A stretch of DNA of 64,000 nt, from positions 316,001 through 380,000 of the forward strand of contig CAJNDS010000380.1 in the NCBI GenBank assembly GCA_905221605.1. The letters are read 5' to 3'. The notes under the pieces are model-generated. The model made no database searches and was not told the origin of the DNA. It was given only the letters and a program-made list of their open reading frames with translations. Numbering within the stretch: position 1 is the stretch's first letter; the number at the start of each line of letters is the position of its first letter. This document shows, piece after piece, positions 13,301 through 20,180 of the stretch. Source of the stretch: Symbiodinium natans (lineage: Eukaryota; Sar; Dinophyceae; Suessiales; Symbiodiniaceae). Made by a program: the position numbers and the translations under genes.

Positions 13301-16300
13301 AGGTGCTCGGCGCCGCAGCTGCAGCGGCCCAGGTAAGGCCTGCATCATCTGCCACAGGACCACGACAAACGAAGATATACGAACCACCTCGCCCAACCTA
13401 CATTTGTTCCGGGCGCCTAGCGGTCCACTAATTATAAGTTTGCAAGCGTTGCGGCGCATTCGGAAGTGTCCCAGTGACTTGCAGTTGACTTGTGGAGGTC
13501 AGAAAAACGCAGCTTTTCAGGCAGTCCGGTTCGAGCAATTTGAACTCTGTGCACACGAGCGCCTCTCAGCGAGGCTCTTTTGCAATTGGGGAGAGCTCTT
13601 GAACTGTCCAGCACCCTCGAAATTCCCTTAAGCGTCGGTCTGGCAACAGCACACGCAACTGTGGTCGACATCAGATTGCCAAAGGCCAACCTCGTTGGCT
13701 TTCCGCATCTCCAGCCTCGATCTTCGTAGAGTTGCCATGAACTAACTGCCTATACAGCCTACACGCAACTGCTTTTTGAGTAGTGGTTGCCACAAGCACA
13801 TGCAGCCTCATTGATATCGTTTAGTACCTGATGAGAAACTAATCGGAAACCTGTGCTCTAGTAGCATCTCACAGGGTTTGCTTGTAGATTTCTGCCTAAG
13901 TTGCCTAGGAAATGGCAAGTTGTATTCCTGGCAGCCCCTGAATCTGGAAAATCCGGACAAGTAACCCTCTCTCGATGCACTGCTCCATGACGGCCCACAG
14001 CTCCTGCAAACTGCCGTCGGTGAGTGCAACTTCACAACGCGTTGAATGCTCCTACGTTGAGATTTGTCTACAGCAATTGCAATTGCAATTCCCCTCAGCA
14101 CTGTGTTGAAGCCAAAATTCCAACGGCTAAAGGTCGCTCCAAGGTCTTCGATGGTGTCACGAAAACGGGTATTTATTCTTCATGTGGACCTTAGACTTCT
14201 GCTGAAAAAAATAGAAGAAATGAGCTAATTCAGAAGGAATTCTTCTCATCTATGCATCCAGTTCTTTCTAGCGGCTACGAATATCCTCTTCCAAAATCCT
14301 AAAGAGAATCCAGATACAAAATGATTGTGTGAAGCACTTGCTATATACCATTGTTGTTCATAACATTAGCAAAAATACAAACTGCTGCAGATAGAACTAC
14401 ACTAATTATGGCCTAGCGGGCGTTTCTCGTTATAGAAGCGATATTCATTTCGATCCCTTCGCGCGCCATAATATGATTAATGTAAGGGGCACCAACAGTT
14501 GCACAATCTGACATTTGATAGTAAAACTTCTGAAGCCCATTCTATTTTGTCCATCTTGCATTTGTAGCAATAACTTTAAGTTAAAGTTGTGAACTCTTTG
14601 CAACTTTATCGCATGTACACACATAACTTTTAACAACGGTTTTGGGGCCGCTGCCAAGCCCCAGATGTGCTTTCGTGGGCAGGCTATGTACTTGAGCAAT
14701 CCTTGTGCAATCGTGTATGAAACGAGAGGTGAAGCATTGACAAGGGACAAGTTGTGTTGAGACCCCATGATTCCTGACGGCTTGGACAGGCTTACCAGCA
14801 TACACGAATGACCTGGCATAGCAAATTGCTCAACAAGCACATCCCGCCCCGCTGGTTCTGCATTCCCCCTACCATGGCCCAAGGCCTGGAGGCCCTCGAC
14901 CACCTGTGCCGGAGAGCGGCGCGCCTGCGCCAACTAAGTTAGGCCCAAAACGCTTCAGACTGGGCCAGTTTGGGGAAGGAATGCGGAGTGCAGCCGAGGA
15001 AAAGGTTTTGAGGCTGCTGGGGCTGAGGCCTAAAGTGCTGACAGTCAGGGAATGGGGCATGTGGTTGTGCCATCCTCGTAACTGTCGTCACTTTTGAACC
15101 TTGAGAAGGTGCCGAGATGTTGATGGGAGCTCCTATTCCCCTTGCATGTCATTACATTTGCCAGATCACCTTGTCGGAAAATCTGTTTGCTGCATGCATT
15201 ATTCTGCTTGGAAATGGCATGCAACCCAAATCGAAAGAAGATAGGGTCCACTCATCCTAGGACCATTCGGTTTGCACATGAGGGGAGGGGGGGTGGAGGC
15301 CGCCTAGTTGCAAGCAGAATGCCAGCAGACCACGGGACCAGAGGACCACAAGGGACCACCAGACTGCAAAAAACACCCCAAACAAAAGTACCGAAACAAT
15401 AGGCCCTCCACTGCAGGCTTCCAGCCAAGAGCATTTTTCCTTTTCGGCTTTTGCGACGAAACGTCATCAAGCCTCGAAAGCTTCCAAGACAAGACAATTC
15501 CCAGGACTAGGAGGCCAGCCTCAGGAGCCTCACGGAGCCTTGGGGCCCTGAAACAGACAACCCCCAGCTGCCTCTGAAAAGCGCTGACTGACCAAATTGC
15601 TGGGGACTTCTCTGCTGCATCTTGCGGCCTCCTCGTTGGTGCGCACGACTGTGGCAATGTCCAGCTGATGGACCTGAGCTAAGAGCTGTCCAAGAGCCGG
15701 TGGAGACAAGGTTTAGGTCTACCAATCTGTCATGCAATGCACAAGAATGTCAAGGCAACATGCAGCAGACATTGCGCAGCTACTGAGCTCCTGCAATAAA
15801 GGGACCTGCAGAAGAGAGATCACTCCAGATTCTGGAAAGGTTCTTCCTCTATATATATATATATATTTATATCTCTCTCTCCAAATTCGACAGAACAAGT
15901 CCTGTGTGGCTTGCAACAAACTTGGCAGCCATCTGACCCGGCAGATTTCGAGCAACTCTGCCATGCTTTGGAACCTCACGAAAGAAATCGAAAGATTTTC
16001 GACAACGCTAGAAAGCTTTTGGAAGGTCTTGCTTGGAGGCGTCTTTGCAGAGTGCTTAACCAGGCTTGAGCATGACAAGTCGTCCCGCTCAGAGCCAGTC
16101 AGGGACTAATTGTTCGAGCCCAGGCTCGGCAAGGGCAGCTCCGGGGAAGGCACGCCGTCATCACCCGGACTCCCTGACCGAGGTACTGGGGCAAAGAGGT
16201 ACAGAAATTCAGTGCTGAAGTACAGAGGTACTCAAGCCGCCACTTGATGCCATAGGATATCCTAGCTTGACCTTCGAACGATCGTGGTCTGCAAAAGTCG

Positions 16301-19300
16301 TGGGCGGTCTTGTATCCGCTTGAGCATCCACTGGCCGCCTCCGTCTGCGGCCAGCATCTCCTCTTCGCTCAGGATGAATCCGCCGCCAGTCGAGTAGTAG
16401 CGAGTCTCGAGCAAGCCTCATTCAGGCAGGTCGCCGAACTGCACGTGCCATCTTCGAGCATTAGGATTCCTGCTGAAAGGCTGAGCTGCATGAGAAGTCA
16501 TTCGCCAGCGCGCGGCAGATCATTGCATTTGGATGCAGCGGCAGTTCTTCTGCCACCAGCAGAATGTCGTCCTGCTTGCAAAGACAGTACTCAGTTTTTC
16601 TGTGCAAGGATCCGGGCTAGGGAGGAAGCCTAAGCTGATGCAAGTGTCTGAGAAACACTCAAACCAGATGCTCATTCACCTTGCGGCGCACCTCCTCGAC
16701 AAAGCTGACTTCCTTAAACTCTCCGCGAAAGCCCACCAGCAGCTTCCCTTGGTGTGGTGATTGTGCACACGGACTCTGCTTCCAACACACTTTCGGGATG
16801 ATTTTTGAGCCTTTCCTTAACTTCCAAAGCTCCTTGGTGTCGTGGCCCCGATGCCGCTATTCTTCTTCGACAGTGGAGGACTGGATACTGCTGGTCGGCT
16901 GGCATCTACAACGCTTCACACCACCAGATTCTGCGAGCCACCGCGTTCCTTGACCTCTGCCAGGAAGGGCTCGATGGTGGCCTCGGACCGCAGATCACAT
17001 CAAGCACCATCGATACAGTAACCTTCCACGGCATACGACTACGACATGAACCGCAGAAAAGCGCATCCACAACAGACATTAACAGACTGCGAAGTCCAAA
17101 CACGTCCAAAACAAAACCAAAAAAACAGCAATCATCAACGCCATGAACTTCATTGCGACAATACGCAAGAGACGCACAGTGACAAAGAAACGACAATAGC
17201 AAAGTACTCACCAAGACTTCAAACCTTTGTTTACCGTCTATTTGCCTGTTTAGCAACCACGCATCGTTGCAACCTTCAGCTCTCTCGCTTGGATTGGAGT
17301 CACCTATTTCAACCCCAGACCCTAAATTGGCGAGAACACTGCTGCCCGAAAACATGGGAGCTCCGAGCCTCTCGGACAGGGTTCTGCCCTGGCCCGTGGC
17401 GAACCTACGGGCCTGGGAGGCTAAAGCCTCTCAGGCCCAGAACAACCCCTACCGGCCCGCCTAGTGACGCTGTCTACCTAAGAAGTGTAGCTCCTTCTCA
17501 TTGGGACCCCTCCTGGAACCCCTGGTCTGAAACTTCGATGAGACTTGCACTTTCTGCCGCGGAGGATCTGAAGGCGGCTTGGCTTTGCCAAATCACCCAA
17601 CAAGGAACCTAAAGATCTCCATAAGGCTTTGCTCGGTCTTTCTTTAGCAGGGGCCGGTCGAGGCCTCTGCGGCCACCTGGCCTCTGCAGGAGCTTCTGAG
17701 ATTCTGCACACCCCCCAGAAAGAAAGCCCCCCTTGCCAGGGGGGTTTGGGGGTAGAACCCTAAACCCTAGACGAGAATAGTTCGGGTGAGGGGTGGGGCT
17801 ACTAAGCTTCGCGAGCACGCGATAGAGAGTGCGCCCCTATGCGCCCCTACATCTAAGGAAAAGGCGCACTGCCCGCGAGTACACTGATACACCCTAAACC
17901 TGAAAACCTGAACGCCAAGCCCGAAAACCTAACCCTACCCGTCTCCTGGACATAAGGTTTGGAGCCCGAGGCACTGGATCCACCTCAGCCGGTGCCACAC
18001 CATGGAGCCCAAGCACGCAGGCCTCGCCGTAGGGGAAACCAGTCCCCAAAGAAAAAAAACCAGCGACCTGCAGGGTACATTTTGGCTGCGTAGTTTTCTG
18101 TAACCCCAAAACTCTCGGTGCCTTCCACCCCACTCCCGGGTAATTCTCAATTGCCAAGCAAGATATGCATGGTTGTATTTGGCTAGGCTTCAGGCAAGCA
18201 ACGGCCAAATGATTAATTAACTGTGAAGGGGGGGGGGAGGGGTGGCACGTACATCTAAGGGGGTTTTGTGAAATTTGGCAGTGGGCCTTAAGTCTAGACC
18301 CTCACCTTGTTTGTGCCATGGCCGATGCCAGTCAGTGCCAAGGACCCACGCAGCTCCACCTCGTGCACTGAGCACTGCACTTGCAAATGCTTGATTCATC
18401 TTGGTCCCAGCACTCTTCCATCAGTGAACTTCTGGCTCTGTTTTGCCAGGCAGCTGTAAGCGAAGCAACCTCAGAAAGCAGCCGCTGCTTCACCAAGCCT
18501 GGATAGCGACAAGTCTCCCGCCATTTAGCAAAATGTTCCCACGATAGGCAGTAGTACAGCAAGTTTGGGGCAGAGGTGTTGCGGGTATGTACGTTCAGCA
18601 GGTTCAGTACGTTGACTGGTGTTGTTGTTGCTGCTGCTGGTGCTGTTGTTCTCGTTGCTGCTGTTGTCGTTGTTTGGTCCCTTGCGATGCCCTAGTTTGC
18701 CAACTCTGTGCAGCTATGGAGCTGTGTGCACTCAGTGAGCACAAGCTCACTCTGTGGGCAACAGCTTAAATTCAGTCGTTGTTGCTTGCTTTGGCATTGA
18801 AGCCTGGAGGCATCAATCAGAGAATGAAGGGTATTAGTGAAGTAAAAATTTGCTTCGCGCAGCTTGTCAGGTACTTTTTGTTTGTCGGAGTCTGTATAGC
18901 TGTTCATGTGCTGCAAGTCTGCAGAACCTTTTTAAGATGGCAAAGTCAAACAATATCACAATCCAGAAGAGCGAAGAAGCTTCAAGCAGAAACGTAGACT
19001 GTGCTGTAAATCAGTCCGGTAGCACTTCACCGTAGTAGGCTATTCGATTGTAGGTGTAATGCTGAAACGGCAAACCCTGCGGAGAAGAGCCGCCGGAAAT
19101 CGCCGCCCCCCGCACCACCAACCAAACAACCAACAGACAAAAACGGTGAAATAATGACGCCAGATACTGGCCTCCAAGGGTGAGTAGAAAGCAGGCGGGG
19201 GCATGATTAGGAGTTGACATGAGTCGACACACTTTTGCCTCTGCAACGATCAGCCCTCGGATTCGGTGCTTGTTGGGCAACGCTACCATGCTTCACATTG

Positions 19301-20180
19301 TAGCAATCCACTCACCAGAACCCCTGGGCTATCTCTACAGAGCCACGTTTAGTGCAGGCGGCGCTTGGCGAAGTTCCGGCAGGCAAGCCTTGCCAGCGGC
19401 ACGGTGCACAAAATCGATGCGGTGGACCCAGCGTTCTACTTAAACCCAATTCTGCACAAGTCCTGCAAAGAAATGACCAACGAACCCGAGCTACGTTGAC
19501 TACTGTCTCTCTGCGCCATTAACAAAGGGTGCTACTGTGCCTTTGGCTGCGTGGCAAAGGGCTCAGGACTAGAGTGCAGAGACAACTCAAACATTAGGTT
19601 GGTGATTTATGGTGATTTCTTGAGCTCTGGGGATCAGTTGGAGCATGGGTGCTCGTGATGTGGACTTTTGGCAACGGCAAGAGTGTCCATAAGACAGCAG
19701 AAATCCCACCAGCGAGACTTCTAAGCTTCAATCAAAGCACATGGGGCCCACCGTGTGGCTGCTTGATGGCCCAATCCCAATCTTCAGGAGCTCCTCAGCA
19801 GCGCGAGCAAACTTCATATACTCTAAGACGATATGATCCGTAAGAGTAAACCTTCCGATGCCCCAGGCCGCTGGCATTGAGGGTTAGCGATACTAGCTGA
19901 CCCACCAAAGTCGAGTGTTTTCGGGATTGGTCCGTGCTGGGACCTAACCAAGGTGCCACTGGTCCATCTAAGGGTTTCGCAAGGGCGATTCGACAAGCAT
20001 GTGCTCATCGTGGCTTCAACTTGCAACACACAAACTACGAGTAGAACGGTATGAATCCTGGTATGCGAATGAGCTTGCACTAAGGCTCCCTTCACATTCG
20101 CTCCAAGTGGTCTCGTTCAGCCCAGAGGCGAACACAGAAGTTCGGATCGGGTCCACCAGGGGCTGGCTCCTCTGAGCACC
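7131..20180 (-). CDS. sdaA: Iron-sulfur L-serine dehydratase (SdaA type), split into at least 25 exons
   Basis: The product should deaminate L-serine to pyruvate and ammonia using a [4Fe-4S] cluster, not PLP (family knowledge). I assembled it by finding family motifs in order on the minus strand: [86 protein letters not shown] and ETALGGLA. The three cluster cysteines of the family (GGCQ, MTCD, PCIE) are all present. Exons recovered give about 525 residues; E. coli SdaA has 454, so the chain is a fused beta plus alpha form. Phases agree at every junction except between exons 2 and 3, where a micro-exon of about 26-29 nt is missing. The true start is not found and may lie upstream of 20180. 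Downstream of GGLA the frame runs about 60 extra residues to TAA. Not bacterial contamination: every motif is interrupted by introns. Confidence 0.9.
7610..7639 (-). CDS. sdaA: L-serine dehydratase micro-exon 24
   Basis: 30 nt encoding [10 protein letters not shown], aligned with YETGKDMNAK. The acceptor is GCAG|A (no G at +1) and the donor GAT|GTCTGC. It was chosen because phase and spacing fit; it is the weakest exon of the 3' half. Confidence 0.55.
7904..7990 (-). CDS. sdaA: L-serine dehydratase exon 23
   Basis: 87 nt encoding [18 protein letters not shown] then [11 protein letters not shown], matching AINAARMAL...VSLDKVIETM. The acceptor is GAAAG|G and the donor GC (AAG|GCTTCG). Confidence 0.9.
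8436..8785. repeat. Decayed tandem repeat, units of 92-114 bp
   Basis: Three full copies start at 8436, 8550 and 8642, with a partial fourth at 8756. Each runs ATGAGTTTT-like, GATTCGT-like, AGCACGCTTG, a C- or G-homopolymer stretch, then CCCCCCATTTGCAAA. Copies differ by many substitutions and homopolymer lengths. Intronic. Confidence 0.75.
8837..8852. repeat. Telomere-like CCCTAAA pair
   Basis: AAACCCTAAACCCTAG; inverted TAGGGTTT-type words follow at 8951-8990. These are internal telomere-like sequences, not a chromosome end. Confidence 0.7.
9019..9664. repeat. CTTT-rich pyrimidine tract, about 650 bp
   Basis: The plus strand is almost pure C/T with TTTC/TTCC units. A longer unit containing TTTCTATTCCTGCC recurs at 9441, 9487 and 9529. 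It lies in the intron between exons 22 and 23 of the L-serine dehydratase gene, so the transcript would carry a G/A-rich tract. The long frames it opens on the plus strand are repeat artefacts. Confidence 0.95.
9812..9850 (-). CDS. sdaA: L-serine dehydratase exon 22, third cluster cysteine
   Basis: 39 nt encoding [13 protein letters not shown], equal to VPCIERNAIASVK. The Cys of PCIE is the third cluster ligand. The acceptor is GACAG|G and the donor AAG|GTCACC. The 1.8-kb intron downstream holds the pyrimidine tract and the decayed tandem repeat. Confidence 0.93.
10139..10176. repeat. 9-bp tandem repeat abutting a splice donor
   Basis: AGCTTCAGA is repeated about four times and touches the donor of exon 21, so it forms the first bases of that intron on the minus strand. 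Confidence 0.9.
10177..10222 (-). CDS. sdaA: L-serine dehydratase exon 21, second cluster cysteine
   Basis: 46 nt encoding [15 protein letters not shown], equal to HNLGLTCDPVAGQVQ. The Cys of TCDP is a cluster ligand. The acceptor is CCAG|G and the donor GC (CAG|GCCAAG). A 9-bp AGCTTCAGA repeat directly abuts the donor. Confidence 0.93.
10400..10428 (-). CDS. sdaA: L-serine dehydratase micro-exon 20
   Basis: 29 nt encoding VEAAATVAL plus GA, filling the VxxAAEIGME gap between exons 19 and 21 in the correct phase. The acceptor is GAAG|G and the donor CTGGA|GTCGCC. Confidence 0.88.
10534..10599 (-). CDS. sdaA: L-serine dehydratase exon 19
   Basis: 66 nt encoding [19 protein letters not shown] then PEQ, matching VGVACSMAAAGLxxxLGGSPEQ. 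The acceptor is TTACAG|G and the donor GC (CAG|GCAGCG). The frame stays open beyond the donor, but those residues leave the family pattern. Confidence 0.93.
10928..10972 (-). CDS. sdaA: L-serine dehydratase exon 18, first cluster cysteine
   Basis: 45 nt encoding [15 protein letters not shown], equal to KNASISGAEVGCQGE. The Cys of GGCQ corresponds to the first cluster ligand in the family. The acceptor is ACAG|G and the donor GC (GAG|GCTGAG). Confidence 0.93.
11213..11241. repeat. CA/TA dinucleotide repeat
   Basis: ACACACACAT followed by nine TA units, inside the intron between exons 17 and 18. Confidence 0.95.
11379..11429 (-). CDS. sdaA: L-serine dehydratase exon 17
   Basis: 51 nt encoding [17 protein letters not shown], the FLLTAAAIGxLxK helix. 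The acceptor is CAG|G and the donor AAG|GTTTGG. Confidence 0.92.
12395..12499 (-). CDS. sdaA: L-serine dehydratase exon 16, [10 protein letters not shown] motif
   Basis: 105 nt encoding [19 protein letters not shown] then [16 protein letters not shown]. It is the most conserved stretch of the alpha domain ([24 protein letters not shown]). The acceptor is CAAG|G. The donor is uncertain: a GA donor at 12395, or a GT donor at 12391 that would need a different start for exon 17. Confidence 0.9.
12924..12993 (-). CDS. sdaA: L-serine dehydratase exon 15
   Basis: 70 nt encoding [19 protein letters not shown] then LAVM, matching DPMNVIDWVNMFALAVN. The acceptor is AAAG|G and the donor GC (ATG|GCTGCC). 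Confidence 0.88.
13239..13339 (-). CDS. sdaA: L-serine dehydratase exon 14, LPG-RRAP motif
   Basis: 101 nt encoding [20 protein letters not shown] then [13 protein letters not shown] plus two bases. LPGxLxxxRRA marks the start of the alpha domain. The acceptor is ATGCAG|G and the donor CAAGC|GTTTCA. About 13 residues after RRAPSLY are extra compared with E. coli. Confidence 0.88.
13959..14003 (-). CDS. sdaA: L-serine dehydratase exon 13
   Basis: 45 nt encoding [15 protein letters not shown], matching HVWQTMQACIDRGM. The acceptor is TTTGCAG|G and the donor CTT|GTCCGG. Confidence 0.9.
14886..14924 (-). CDS. sdaA: L-serine dehydratase exon 12
   Basis: 39 nt encoding [13 protein letters not shown]. 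With its neighbours it gives exactly the same number of residues between NE and LW as E. coli SdaA, which is why this stretch was chosen. The acceptor is GCAG|G and the donor GC (CAG|GCCTTG). Confidence 0.78.
15629..15673 (-). CDS. sdaA: L-serine dehydratase exon 11
   Basis: 45 nt encoding [15 protein letters not shown], the SIxxLxxxNE helix of the family. The acceptor is CAG|G and the donor GC (GAG|GCCGCA). Confidence 0.85.
15850..15878. repeat. TA/TC dinucleotide repeat
   Basis: CTCTATATATATATATATAT then TCTCTCTC, in the intron between exons 10 and 11. Confidence 0.95.
15938..15974 (-). CDS. sdaA: L-serine dehydratase exon 10
   Basis: 37 nt encoding [12 protein letters not shown], equal to the PFKSATELLAYC block. 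The acceptor is GAG|G and the donor CGG|GTCAGA. Confidence 0.85.
16320..16416 (-). CDS. sdaA: L-serine dehydratase exon 9, YYSTGGGF motif
   Basis: 97 nt encoding [20 protein letters not shown] then [11 protein letters not shown] plus two bases. YYSIGGGF is a conserved core strand of the beta domain. The acceptor is GAG|G and the donor GC (CTCAA|GCGGAT). The length to the next motif differs from E. coli by only one residue. Confidence 0.88.
16487..16571 (-). CDS. sdaA: L-serine dehydratase exon 8, LPLHPNAM motif
   Basis: 85 nt encoding [17 protein letters not shown] then [11 protein letters not shown] plus one base. LPLHPNGM is diagnostic of the family. The acceptor is CAG|G and the donor is GC at TGCA|GCTCAG. 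This donor was chosen for phase and length agreement; an earlier GC donor near 16510 is possible. Confidence 0.8.
16680..16747 (-). CDS. sdaA: L-serine dehydratase exon 7
   Basis: 68 nt encoding [19 protein letters not shown] then RRK, matching the LLLAQGxHEVDF strand of SdaA. The acceptor is AAG|G and the donor AAG|GTGAAT. The intron to exon 8 is only 108 nt. Confidence 0.82.
16939..16981 (-). CDS. sdaA: L-serine dehydratase exon 6
   Basis: 43 nt encoding [14 protein letters not shown] plus one base. It follows VDP of exon 5 as the family's IxxFIxxV segment. The acceptor is GAG|G and the donor GC (GGTG|GCTCGC). The split Gly codon is completed by exon 7. Confidence 0.8.
17756..17770. repeat. 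Telomere-like CCCTAAA pair
   Basis: AACCCTAAACCCTAG inside the intron between exons 5 and 6, next to a G-rich stretch. Confidence 0.7.
17975..18022 (-). CDS. sdaA: L-serine dehydratase exon 5
   Basis: 48 nt encoding [16 protein letters not shown], matching the AVLLGLxGxxPxxVDP block. The acceptor is GAG|G and the donor CCA|GTGCCT, phase 0 at both ends. Confidence 0.88.
18306..18374 (-). CDS. sdaA: L-serine dehydratase exon 4, GSLALTG-GHGT motif
   Basis: 69 nt encoding [12 protein letters not shown] then [11 protein letters not shown]. This is the VxLYGSLALTGKGHGT block of the family, and its length from the LL of exon 3 to GSL equals that in E. coli. The donor is AAG|GTGAGG. The acceptor is GTGCAG|T; GAG|G fifteen bases further in is an alternative. 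Confidence 0.9.
18470..18498 (-). CDS. sdaA: L-serine dehydratase micro-exon 3
   Basis: 29 nt encoding LVKQRLLSE, with acceptor CCAG|G after a pyrimidine-rich stretch and donor GAG|GTTGCT. It aligns with the LVEKGLLDS segment of E. coli SdaA. It begins with two bases of a split codon, so it cannot follow exon 2 directly; a micro-exon encoding about nine residues must lie between 18.5 and 19.74 kb. Confidence 0.7.
18617..18677. repeat. TGY trinucleotide repeat
   Basis: An imperfect run of TGT, TGC and CGT triplets. It opens short Cys-rich frames on the plus strand that are not genes. Confidence 0.85.
19741..19793 (-). CDS. sdaA: L-serine dehydratase exon 2, GIGPSSSHT motif
   Basis: 53 nt encoding [17 protein letters not shown] plus two bases of the next codon (Met when spliced to G). 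The acceptor is GAG|G and the donor is AT|GTGCTT. GPSSSHT is the hallmark of the beta domain. An upstream in-frame extension with acceptor AAG|G near 19851 is possible but less family-like. Confidence 0.9.
20130..20180 (-). CDS. sdaA: L-serine dehydratase exon 1 (first recognised)
   Basis: 51 nt ending DPIRTSVF. The acceptor is CAG|G and the donor is a GC (TTC|GCCTCT). It joins in phase 0 to exon 2 to give [12 protein letters not shown], matching the SVFDLFKIGIGP start of the family. The reading frame stays open upstream to a Met at 20255, so this may instead be a longer first exon; the true initiation codon is undecided. Confidence 0.7.

Noticed and set aside
13340-13369. LWQMMQ directly upstream of exon 14 looks like the family's VWQTMQ
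   Set aside because: Exon 13 supplies that segment (ELWAVMEQC) with the correct spacing; this copy would drop about ten residues and lies in the acceptor tract.
16833-16856. RHRGHDTK reading, a decoy for the GHGTD motif
   Set aside because: The true motif (GIGHGTNK) is in exon 4, and the phase does not fit exon 7.
7131-20180. Bacterial contamination as the source of the SdaA gene
   Set aside because: Motifs are split by introns with eukaryotic acceptors, and no uninterrupted bacterial ORF exists.
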